NCBI GenBank assembly: GCA_014905825.1
Contig: JACGCN010000020.1
Coordinates: forward strand, 1 to 64,000
Direction: 5' to 3'
Length of the DNA stretch: 64,000 nucleotides
Source of the DNA: Lyophyllum atratum
Lineage: Eukaryota; Basidiomycota; Agaricomycetes; Agaricales; Lyophyllaceae
Shown: in pieces, positions 34,869-44,749 of the stretch
Position numbering within the stretch: position 1 is the stretch's first letter
How the letters are laid out: every line of letters begins with the position of its first letter
Notes under the pieces: model-generated
Told to the model about the DNA's origin: nothing
Seen by the model: only the letters and a program-made list of their open reading frames with translations
The model's database searches: none
Translations under genes and position numbers: made by a program

Positions 34869-35783
34869 GGGGGAGATTTGGAGGAGGAGGAGGTTGCTAG
34901 CTGCGCGCTGGAAATGGACCCTAGCTTGCAATTGCTTTGCTGTTTGTTTTGTTGTTGTCGACCTTTTAGCTAGTTTTCTTACGTGTTTTTGTGGGATCGT
35001 TGCACTTATGTTGGTATTCTGGGGTCAATGGCGCTCAGGAGACTGTCTACCTTTGTGTGGTGAGTATAGCTGGACGTGCGTTGACCGAATAAAATAACCG
35101 TAAACAAACTCGGCCGGCCTCACGCTTTCAACGTCTTCATTCTATCAGGCTCTCGAACATTTTATTGCCCCCGTGGTTCATGACAACATCGAAGGCACCC
35201 TCTAAGAGTGCATATAGTGCCTCCAGCTCGTGGTCCACGGTAAGCTTTCCCATCCCCACCGATTCTTCCTCTCGTTCTCGAAGCCCACGAACCCTCCTTC
35301 GAGAACGACACGATGAATGGAGCACACGGCCATCGTGCGATGTCCAAGGATATGGAGACAGAGAGATTCCTCTCTTCAACCCGAAATCACTCTTGGCATG
35401 TCGAAACTGTCTGCATGCCGCATCTGCCGTGTATCTCCGCATTCCTAACTCACTGAAAATTTCGTTCATGACAGGCTACAGACGTCCTCGAAGGACCTCG
35501 TCGTATGGAACTCGAAGGATTGGAGCTCATTACCGACGAAGGTGGAGTCGAGGACTGCATATGGGGTTGGGTATATGCGCATTGGTTGATGAAGGAAGGC
35601 TGATGTCGACGTCCTCATCCGATGTGCGAGTGATCCCCGCTACGCCCCTATTCTCTGGACTTCCTGACATTCTCAACCCAACAGGGCTTTAGACCCGCAT
35701 CGATCATCATGATCAATTTTGTTCAGGCATAGGAATGGTCGGCCTGGGCGGATATTACGCGCACCGGATGCCCTGGGGTAGTG
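34869..35783. other. Intergenic, partly duplicated downstream
   Basis: No supported gene. A minus-strand ORF at 35137-35469 has no domain. From about 35620 the DNA matches 37605 onward and forms the promoter of the secreted-protein gene. Confidence 0.4.
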
Positions 35784-36080
35784 TATAAAACGAGTTGCGC
35801 TCATGGACTCTAGACCTTGAGCATTATCCATGGCTTCTTTCACGCGATTCTACGCCCTCCTGGCGACCTCGCTACTCATGCTTAAGGTGCGTGACGATGT
35901 ACTAGGGTATCCGCGGACGATTCTCATCTTTGTATTTCTTCACCTAGTGCATCTTTGCCCTCCGTCTCCCAAGTGAACAGGCTGCAACATGCATCCAATC
36001 CTCCGCGCCTGCATTCAGACTCTTGGCGCGGTACAAGGACGCGCCTGCTTCAACGATCGCCCTTCACGTCATCGACGTCA
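35620..36080 (+). repeat. Tandem duplication of promoter and gene 5' half, copy 1
   Basis: Matches 37605-38068 in the same orientation: a shared GTGATCCCC region, the TATA region, the start ATGGCTTCTT, the first intron position, and an identical run CTCTTGGCGCGGTACAAGGA. This copy continues into a complete gene. Confidence 0.8.
35784..35790 (+). promoter_or_regulatory. TATA box of the secreted-protein gene
   Basis: TATAAAA about 45 bp before the ATG at 35830. The duplicated copy keeps a TATAAA at the same distance from its ATG, which supports a real core promoter. Confidence 0.6.
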
Positions 36081-36589
36081 ACTCCATCCTCAAAGCCAGC
36101 TACGGCATCCTCTCGGTTCGTGCCACACCTTCATTCACTTACCATATGTGCATCATCTAATCGTATAAAAAGACATGCTCCGCCTGCACCGCGACGAACA
36201 CGCTCGAAAACGGCGCCATCTTCCCAAAGTCCGCGTCCAACCCGAATCAACGCACAATTTCGTACTCCCTCATCGACGGCGATTCCCCCGTCTTTCTAAG
36301 CAGACAATTCCTGCCGCCTGCAACTCCGGTGTACTGTTTCACGGTTCGTCTTTGCATTGAGTTCCCTCTCGTCTGTGGCGCTGACTTTTGTGGACACGGA
36401 TGGTAGGATAACGTTGTGGATCCTGTTGCAGGCGCGCCGGTCTTAGCGGCCAATGGCGATACGGAACGGTGGGCGCTATGCTCGAACTCGACTGCAGGTG
36501 GACGCGTGGATGTCGTGTGGGCACCGAGGGTGGGGCATCCTCATTATGTTAAGGATGATTGCAACGAGGTGTATATTGAGCAGGTGTAG
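35830..36589 (+). CDS. Small secreted protein of unknown function
   Basis: Predicted 192-residue secreted protein; family not recognised. Exons 35830-35886, 35948-36115, 36173-36343 and 36407-36589 join in phase 0. The N-terminus MASFTRFYALLATSLLMLK is spliced to CIFALRLP and gives a hydrophobic signal sequence with cleavage likely near the first 25-30 residues. The mature part has Cys in ATCIQS, CSACTATNT, VYCFTDNV, LCSNST and DDCNEV, enough for two or three disulfides, and one N-glycosylation site (SNSTA). A TATA box lies 45 bp upstream. A truncated tandem copy follows at 37799. The short intron-rich form with even exon phases fits a secreted cell-surface protein. No enzymatic motif is seen. 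Confidence 0.8.
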
Positions 36590-37604
36590 ACTCGGATGTT
36601 CGTTCGCAAGGTTGGGGAGTTTCTGTTTTGGAGATTGGTGTTTGGTATCATGCGATTGAAGCTTCGTCGTAGGGTGGGATGAGGAGTTAATTAGATTTCT
36701 TCTGTTCTCATTTTGGCATGTCATATTTACACGATTCCGGAGTCGATGTTCGAACTTCGCAGAGCCTCAGGCGAGGATGAATCTGTTGGTGAAAGTGAGG
36801 TTCTGCAAGTGGGTGGAGACGAAGCGTTGGATTTGACTGCTGCATAGACGCTGAAATTGGACTTAGCTTATCGTGGTGTCTTTTCTACAGGATACTTGTT
36901 GGAAGCTTGTATCAGGCTTGTATAAGTATCATAGGTAGAGCGATGGAAGCATCCGATTAGATCCCGGAGACCTTCAAATAAAACAACTGCAATCCAACTC
37001 GGCTTTCGCCCCAAATTTGCCGACACGTTCAAGCCCCCGCATCACCTCTTCAAGCTCCAATCCAGCTCTATCTTATCTAGTGCTCCAACGTTTTATGCTA
37101 CTACTGTTACAAACGTGACCGAAAAAAGCATTCACAATATAGTGCCTCTTCGAAGCCGATGCTCCCTGTCAATCCTTGGCGGCTCATCTCAGTCGCCGAC
37201 GGTCTTCAAAGTCGCAGTCCAGACTCCAGTGAGCTTCCTGTCGACGATCGATAACATTGTGAACGTAACATACGACTGTTGTGTGCCTTTAACAGCGGTC
37301 TGTAGAGCCCGAGATTGTTCTTGTCACGTCCGACCTGTGTTCCTGCCGCATTTGTCGGGTAGGTATTTCTAGGCTTCCGAGTTTCAAGTATCAATCACGA
37401 AAGATTTCTTTGATGACAGGACACAAAAGCCCGTGAAGAACTGTTGTATGTCTAGCTCAGACTGTATGAGTCCGAGTAGTGGAGGACAGAAGTACCAGTT
37501 CATAAGCAGCGACATTGGACTTTCCGACTTCAGATCGATAACCCGTATCGAATGCGCATAACGGGTTAAGAAAAGGCTAGCAATTGTGCTTTCGCCATAT
37601 AGGT
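36590..37604. other. Intergenic, no supported gene
   Basis: Spacer between the two copies of the secreted-protein duplication. Short ORFs only. Confidence 0.4.
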
Positions 37605-38068
37605 GAGTGATCCCCTGCGCCCTCTTTCCCCGGACTTCTTGACGTATCCAATCCAACAGCGTCCGACATCCGGCATGATTATCAATATCCTTGAAGCATT
37701 CGACTGTTCGACCGGGGCCGACATTACGCATACCGGCCGCTCAGGAGTAGGGTATAAAGCGACTCGCATTCGCAGCGGCTAGGTCCTTGCAATCGACCAT
37801 GGCTTCTTCCATGCGATTCTATGCTCTCCTCGCTGCCTTGTCCCTTGTCCTGAACGTACGTAACGGTCAACCATTGTGTTGGCAGATGGTGCTCAGTCTT
37901 CTACACCCTACACGTAGTGCACCTCCGCCCTGACACTGCAGAGCCGCCAAGCAGCACCGTGCGTCCAAACTTACGCAACTCCTTTCAGCCTCTTGGCGCG
38001 GTACAAGGACACGCCTACTTCAACGATCGCCCTACAAGTCATCGACGTCAACTCCATCCTGAAAGCTC
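37605..38068 (+). repeat. Tandem duplication of promoter and gene 5' half, copy 2
   Basis: Counterpart of 35620-36080. Similarity stops abruptly after the sequence coding VIDVNSILKA at about 38068, which marks the duplication breakpoint. Confidence 0.8.
37753..37758 (+). promoter_or_regulatory. TATA box of the truncated copy
   Basis: TATAAA at the same spacing (about 46 bp) to the ATG at 37799 as in the intact copy. Confidence 0.5.
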
Positions 38069-38105
38069 GATGGAGGGATGCCTGGGGGACGTGGTGGTGG
38101 TATTG
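37799..38105 (+). pseudogene. Truncated copy of the secreted-protein gene
   Basis: The start MASSMRFYALLAALSLVLN, an intron with GTACGT donor, and the second exon (CTSALTLQSRQAAPC to VIDVNSILKA) parallel the gene at 35830. After that the sequence diverges and the frame closes within about a dozen residues. The Cys-rich half is missing. It could still yield a short secreted peptide of about 80 residues, but decay is more likely. Confidence 0.75.
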
Positions 38106-38628
38106 ATAACTCATGGTGGAGGCGAGGTGATCGGTAACGTAATTTGCGCTGAATGCATAACTTGATGATGTGAACGCTTTCAGGGGAATGAGCACACCTA
38201 TCGTAGCGCCTATTTGACTTGCCTGTGAGTCATACCTCGTGGTAGGTGGGAGGGAATGGACCCTTCGGTTACAAGAAGCTATCATCCTCCAAACACTTCA
38301 TAATTGAACTCAGAACAGGTCATAACCCGAATAATGACATCACATTACTTACAGCGTCCACGGATATGAAGACTCTCATCTTGATAAGCGCCGAAGTAAG
38401 AAATGAATGCCGCTCGGGCATATGCCCACAATATTGCTATGCCAGTAGCCTCTCTGGACGTCATACGGTGGAGAAGAGATATGCAGGCGGCCTTTCTCCC
38501 TGTCCCGATCCCCACTCCGCCTCCTGTCAACCCCTCGAACGCAGTATTTCGCCGCGCAGCCTCATATTCTCCTCCTCATACCGGATATCATATGCGCTCG
38601 GCGGACCCGCGTCTACCTCAGCTGTGGC

Positions 38629-38946
38629 TCATGTAGCAGTGTCTGTCTCATCAGTACTGTGATGCTTCACATCGAGATCCTGTTCGGTACGGGAAGGGCG
38701 AGGCGCCCATGTGCAGGGGGGACAGGAAATTGGGGGAAGCTCGCTGGTAGGAGCCAATGATGTAACTGGAGGGAATCGGACGAGCCCAAAGGGGTAGAGT
38801 CGCGTATGTTCTTCGAGTGCAAGAGTCAGACGCCTCTTTCGTCGTCGAGCAAGGATCAGCAGGCAGCATACTACGGACGCGAGGAGTAGGACGACTGCGA
38901 GGATTATGTCGACGATTACGAAGGTTACGTCGAGTCCGAATAGCAA
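38629..38946 (-). CDS. Single-TM protein fragment, unknown
   Basis: An open stretch with one strong transmembrane segment (VTFVIVDIILAVVLLLASVV) followed by a basic stop-transfer patch (ARRRKRR) and a polar cytoplasmic-type tail. No ATG is in frame before the membrane segment, and no clear acceptor site feeds it. The extracellular part is therefore missing or in an exon I cannot place. It resembles the remnant at 22451-23046 in layout but not in sequence. Probably a gene fragment. Confidence 0.35.
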   Translation of the reverse strand: MLFGLDVTFVIVDIILAVVLLLASVVCCLLILARRRKRRLTLALEEHTRLYPFGLVRFPPVTSLAPTSELPPISCPPCTWAPRPSRTEQDLDVKHHSTDETDTAT

Positions 38947-39182
38947 TAGTTGTAATGTGTATTATGGGCAGATACGTACAGCGAATCATACGTAGCGTAG
39001 TAACTAATGATCGAACGCGCATGCATGGTGAGTACAAGGAGCAGGGAGACTATCTCCCGCTTGAATATGATACAGTGACAAGGATGATCCAGCGTCCCTG
39101 ATATGCCCGTAAAGGCATGATATGGTGCAGCGATAGCCGCACCATCCCAAAATCCGTCATTTGATGAAAGCTGACGTCTCTT

Positions 39183-40708
39183 TCACGCGAAGATGGGCCT
39201 ATCGAGTAGGAAGGGACTATCTCCTCCGTCCTGGGCCTCTCCCTTGGGACACGATATGAGCAAAAGCGCCACAGGGAAGGAAGATGAACCCGAACCGTAA
39301 TGCAATTTCACTGAGGAATCATTGTTCGAATTCGTTACGGTATGGTTACTCGTATTGCCAGAGTTGGTGTTGATCACGCTGTTGGAGTACCTGTGTTGGT
39401 CTCCACCGACAGACATGTAGCTACCATGCGCGGAACTGAGCCCAGGATTCGCAAATTGGAGGCCAGGAATACCCGAGTGGAGACCAGGTGAGGATTGTAT
39501 GCCTGGCGTGAATTGCAAACCAGGAATGGTCGGATTGCTTCCGGGAGAAGTAAAATGCGATTCAAGGATAGGAGAGTGAGCCCCTGATGGCGCTGGTCGC
39601 AGATCGGGATGGTTTGACTGAAGGCTGGATGACGATGAATGCTGATCCTGAAAAAATGGGTTTTGCTGACGAAATGGATTTGAAGCTGGTGTCGTGGCTG
39701 GGACAGCATCTTTCTGGTGCAGCGCAATCCGCTCCTCCTCTCGAACGCGGGCGGTCTCGGCTCTTTCAGCTTCTAATCGAACTCGCTCCAGCCTCGACCG
39801 TTCGTCCCTCGCTCTCTCCGCCCTAGCTTGCTCGGCCAAGGCGTGCTCGGCTCTCTCTTTCTCCGCCCTCTCCCTTTCTAACTGCTCAGTTTCAGCATAC
39901 TTCTCCCTTTTGGCATTCTCGCTTTCTTCTGCAACTTTTGCGAGTCGTTCAAATTCTCTCTTCTGCGCCTCGGTCTTTACTGATTCATGCCTCTGCTGCT
40001 CGTCTCGTAGCTCTTTGGCCTGATCACCCATACGTGTGAGTTGCTCCTGGATGGATGCCAGCGCGTCTTGTATGGAAAGAGACGATTTGACCTGTAACGA
40101 TTCGTATTAAGCAAATTTCTCGGAGAGCGATACCGGAATACCGACGCTGAAGAGATCTAGGGAATGCTTCAGCCGGTCACGGTATTCTTGCACCGTCCCA
40201 GCGTCGGATTTATACTGCAGCATCCGGAGAAGTCGATTCCGCGATGCCTGCCTCTTGGTATAGTTGTAGATCTCGTGTAACGTTCTGCGAGAGGGTCAGA
40301 ACTGGTAAATGCATGTGCCAAAATTTTGGAAACAGACTCGGCCAGGTCTCTTGCGTGGTCGAGGTAGGCAGGTGTTACCGTTACTACCCCGACTGCAGCT
40401 TTGTCTTCTCGGCACAGGATAATATACACCAGCGCACAGGCGTCATTACCAAGGCGGTGGAATGAGCTCTTATTGCTTTTGACACCCTATTAGTGTCGAT
40501 GAGTCGTTCTTGGCGAGGGTAAGAATAGCTCACATACCTGTATCATATTGATTATGCCGAGAGCTACTCCAGCTGCCTCTTGCAAGTAGGGCACTGGTGT
40601 CAATCGCGCAGCATCGGCGAGCGTCGATAAAACCAATTCGGATGAGTCTAAGGCGATGGCCAACCTTGACGGTTGCGGGGCGTCCTTCTCTCTCGCGAAC
40701 CATGGCAT
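39183..40708 (-). CDS. MLKL_NTD/HeLo-like helical protein, paralog B
   Basis: Intact 455-residue protein from exons 40708-40538, 40486-40338, 40284-40146 and 40091-39183. Residues 15-57 hold LAIALDSSELVLSTLADAAR and VPYLQEAAGVALGIINMIQ. Then VKSNKSSFHRLGNDACALVY, the TLHEIYNYTKRQASRNRLLR helix and SIQDALASIQEQL complete a helical module like the MLKL N-terminal domain common in Agaricomycete adaptor and death proteins. Residues about 180-285 form a highly charged Glu/Arg/Ala helix or coiled coil unique to this copy. A Ser/Pro-rich part with the repeat IPGLQF follows. The C-terminal motif (YSNSVINTNSGNTSNH, then NSNNDSS) is at about 388-420. A possible intron after HYG could replace the last 34 residues. 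Role inferred, not shown. Confidence 0.8.
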
Positions 40709-40768
40709 AGTGGGTGATGGTCAGCGCATCGTTTGGGATATTTAGGCCTACATAAAGCGTCCGCGTGG

Positions 40769-41277
40769 TCAGTAGCATACGTACATACGTTGTCGCGAGC
40801 GCGAAATGTGACGTGAAACCGTGAAGTATGTTCCGCGGTGCATTTGCGATGACCCTTGGTGTAACATGCGGCAATAATTCATCGACGCCATCGTACATAG
40901 GACAGGAGAGCGTAAACGGAGGGGTGATTCATACTTAGGGACAAAGGGCCGTGTCGACTGTGATTCCCGTCGCGCGATGGGAGCCCCCCTGTAAACTAGC
41001 GCCCTGGCTTGTAGGTAAAACCCTGCACGACCAAGACACGGCGTTGTTCGGATATTCTGATCCTGCTGTGGGTCGTTAAGATCCAATTTATGCCGATGTC
41101 GTTGTACCACTCCTCCAGCAATGGGCGAGATAACCGTGGCTATCCCCTCTTGCATCTAGCTCAGACTTCCAGAAACAATTGGAGGATGATAGCGGACGTA
41201 CCCTCTGCATTCGTATCTACCTCACGTTTGTGACTCATAGCCGTTGCACGATAAGCGTTCGCAAATGGATTCGCCAT
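40769..41277 (-). CDS. Possible small protein, unknown
   Basis: Weak candidate. A first exon from ATG 41277 (MANPFANAYRATAMSHKREV) ends at a GTACGT donor near 41203. A CTAG acceptor just before 41155 leads to a second open stretch of 128 residues (MQEGIATVISPIAGGVVQRH). No domain, no membrane segment. It lies just upstream of paralog B on the same strand. The splice sites look good but coding status is unproven. Confidence 0.25.
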
Positions 41278-43977
41278 GGCTGTATAGCGCCGGCCGCAAG
41301 GACCCGGCACGTAAAGTTTGCTTCGAGTCCTAGCCTGAGCCATGAAGCGTTTGATCGGGATTGGAAAAAGGTTGTGGAGGACGATGGGAATCACCAGGGT
41401 GATTCATCAGCCAGAATGTCGAAGATGGCGATCCCAGAGATAAAGGATGAACGACGAATAGTTAATGATATGTGAGCAGCAAAGAAGGATAGAACTCAAT
41501 ATATAGCAGGGGGTAGGGGCGTTAGAGTAAACTACCCTGCCTGTTAAACTCGCGCCTCATGCCCGAATAAGGTTGACATAAGGGTCGAGCCAAGTGAAGA
41601 TCGAATATAGGGCCAGCGACCATACCATGCTTCACGGATACGTTGGTGGTTTCGGACTTCACGGCTCCGACTTGTTTGATGGTCATCAAGGACATGCATT
41701 TCTTGCGGCGTGTGACGCAGAGTCAAACGCATCGTGGTAAGTCTATTTGAAATCGACTATCTGAACATAGGCCATTAACATGCAAATTCTTGGTTGGGTA
41801 GTATACCCGGCTAACATTGCGCACCAACGTTTATATCGACATCCAGCGACGTTACGTACTGGTTGGAGTGTTGACTCCAAAATACGCTCGTCGAGGCAGA
41901 AAATCTGATAAGAAGCCATCTCCGTCAAGTAACAGCGAGAGAAGCTCTTGTTGAGAGTCTCGAAAGGGACATTGCATGCACGTGTAGACCAGCGAGGACT
42001 ACGATGATAGCTTTGTAAATAAGCTATGGTCCTAGACGGGACACATCGGGCACCGTGCGTACACCATGATAACAGGAAGGAGATTAGACGGGCCCCATGG
42101 GCGATGGAGGACTATAGATGACGGCGTTAGGGTGAGATCAGCTTACGAACATCGTTCTGGAAAGGAAGGAGCCATAAATTTCTACCGTCGATAGTAAGCA
42201 TGGTGGTCGAAGACTCAGCGGATCGCTTCCCTTTGTGAGATAGAAGCAGCAACAGTTCTGCCTTGGTTCTGCCGTTCGATTCTGTAGCTCTTCTGTGCAG
42301 CTTAGAACACCTAAGTCGAGCGTCTACAGTGCGTACTCGCGTAAAGGTATGGCAGGGACTGAGTGGGTCATGCCGCGACCTCAAAGCCAGCTGACGGTCG
42401 TTTCCAGTGAGGACGCAAAGGTTCTCTGCGGTCGTGGCCCATCGGGGCGTCTTATCGGGAAAATAAGAAACGTCGGTTGTCATTCCATGTAACAGGGCGC
42501 TAGATAACGAGATCTGCTTGGATCCATATGAAGATGAGCTTCGGGTCTCTGGGGAAGGGTACAAACTTGAAATGTACCAAGAACTTCACACGTCACCGCG
42601 TTGTCCTTGTCTTCGCGAGCTGAAACCTCGTTTACAGTATCACAAGTTATTTTTGCCTCTGGAGGAGAGAAGACACGAAGCAGGAGTGTGAGCTGTCCGC
42701 ACCTTGTGGTGAATTGCTGAGTTCAACGACGTTGGAAGGTCTTTGCCATTTGGTCACCAAAGGTGGTGACATGTCATGGGCACGTCACGCATTTTAGCAC
42801 GACCGTGACGCGTACGTTGCAACTTGGATCTTGATTTTTTTCTTTCAAGTCCCATGCAAGCGCTAATGGACCTCGAGACTCCTATGCTGATGGGCTTATA
42901 CGCCGCTTCCCTTGTTTTGTTTATTCAGGCTCTTGGGCTCTGGGCCTTTCACGACCAGCGCGGTTACTCAATCTCGCCTTTAACAAAGAACGTTTTTTGA
43001 ACATTTTTTGCACGCTGTACGCAGTCCATTTTGATAGATCTGATTCCACTCAGCGTTATGACAAATTCATTCTGTAATGTAAGAGAAACAGTCTAGGAGC
43101 TTGGAGAGGAACCGGGAATAGCATCTCCTCAGAACATGTCGTCTGACACGCGCACTTCAGGCTTGTCGAAACTCGATGAATGTTCACCACCACCGATCAA
43201 GGGACGCGCGATCGGCATCTACGTCTAATACTATAAGGTTACTCTCCGCTTCTCTGGGAAACCTCCAAGATATCTCGCCATACTTGACGTATTATTTTGC
43301 GTCAAGCACCACTAGCTCCAATCTAGCTTGAGGTGGTCAAAGGTTCGTATCCTTGCTGCTATATATTCTGAACCAAATTACGCGCTTCGTTTTCACAGAG
43401 CCACCGCACATAAAGGAACCCTTCGGACCCTGTAGAGCTGCCAATCGAACACTCCTATGCATCCAACACCGGCCTCGTGCGCAAGGCATTCTACGCGTGA
43501 GTGGGGAGAAACTGCGTGTAGTATATCACATTGGACTGTCATTTCAAATTTTACTATGGGACTCGACTAAATACGAAGCACCGATGGCGCATGTTGTGGT
43601 GTGCGTGTCATGCGTGATTCAATCGATGATACTGGAGCATCAACGAGGCTTCAATTCGGACTAAGATTGAAGAAAGTCTGTGTCTTTTTGCCACATTTAA
43701 GGCTGCTTCAAAGTTGAGGGAGTCCTTATCCCCGCCTCGACGACTACGGCGAGATGGTTCCAAGATTTCCTCGCAGTTCTTCATATTTTGTTGGACATCC
43801 ATCATCCTTCTCCTACACCGTCCCAGCTCATCGCAGGTTCGATGAAGTAGCTGACGAACTATAGACACTGAGCTAGAAAAGCCTCGAGTGCTTCTGAGTC
43901 ATCAGGCACGTTTATAGACCTCGGAGAATGCGAGGAGAGGAGGCGTCGGTCCGGGAACGCTCGATTGCGCTTTTTCC
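41278..43977. other. 2.7-kb stretch without a supported gene
   Basis: Short ORFs on both strands without domains. A helix-like minus-strand ORF at 43608-43868 is too short and isolated to call. Confidence 0.4.
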
Positions 43978-44749
43978 TCATCCTGGGAAGGACAAACATC
44001 GATTTGGCCTACTATATGCGTAGGATAGAGGCTTGTACTGTACAGAGAACGTAAATATAATCGCCTGCCAATCTCCCTGGGCTGACAACAGATATGAAAA
44101 GCCAAGCACGACAGCTACTCTCAATAATTGGTGGGTTGTTTTATGGTCGGTAGTGTCCGTTTGGCTCGCTTCAGGGTCCACATCTATTCGGGCTTGAGGT
44201 GAAACAGGGAGCGACAGGTCTGTGATTGACTGATTTCGGACCATGAGAATGAGAACGGTGGTTGGAAACATGGCCTAGGTTTCAATACTACTAATGTCAT
44301 GGTATGTTAAGAGGTTGTAGCGCTTACCGTGGTCAGAACAAAAGCTTCGACAACGAAGATGCTGAACCGATACTCTGGCGAGTCGTACCACATGCGCACC
44401 ATGCGTAAAGCCACTGCTAGGATCTATGATTATATAAGTCGGTAATCGGTAAATGACTTTGGAGAATGCAAGAAAGCATGCACTCACATGGTGCACTAGA
44501 TAAACAGCACCCGACTCTACAGCGACACCGAGGGAGTAAGCCGCTCGACTTTTGTAAGGGTTCCAGCCTTTGCCATCCGCCCTAAGAACCACATATCATT
44601 CAACGTTGCCGCATATCGAGAACAGAATCGACACACTTCAGTTTGTACAGAATAATCGACGTGAATGTTGCATTCGCAAGAACGGGTAAGATCAACGCCG
44701 GATTATACAATCCGTCACCGGCTTTGCCTGTCGTAACGGTCGTACCAAG
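43978..44749 (-). pseudogene. C-terminal part of a multi-pass (7-TM type) membrane protein
   Basis: Minus-strand exons can be chained in frame. One runs from 44749 (GLYNPALILPVLANATFTSI), one starts ADGKGWNPY and carries SLGVAVESGAVYLVHH, one starts ILAVALRMV and carries YRFSIFVVEAFVLTT, and the last ends near 43978 (MFPTTVLILMVRNQSI). The pattern of a membrane helix, a short loop, then VESGAVY and two more helices is typical of the large Agaricomycete 7-TM families. No N-terminal helices could be found upstream in 44750-45600, where frames are interrupted. Probably a truncated or decayed gene. Ligand and role unknown. Confidence 0.45.
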
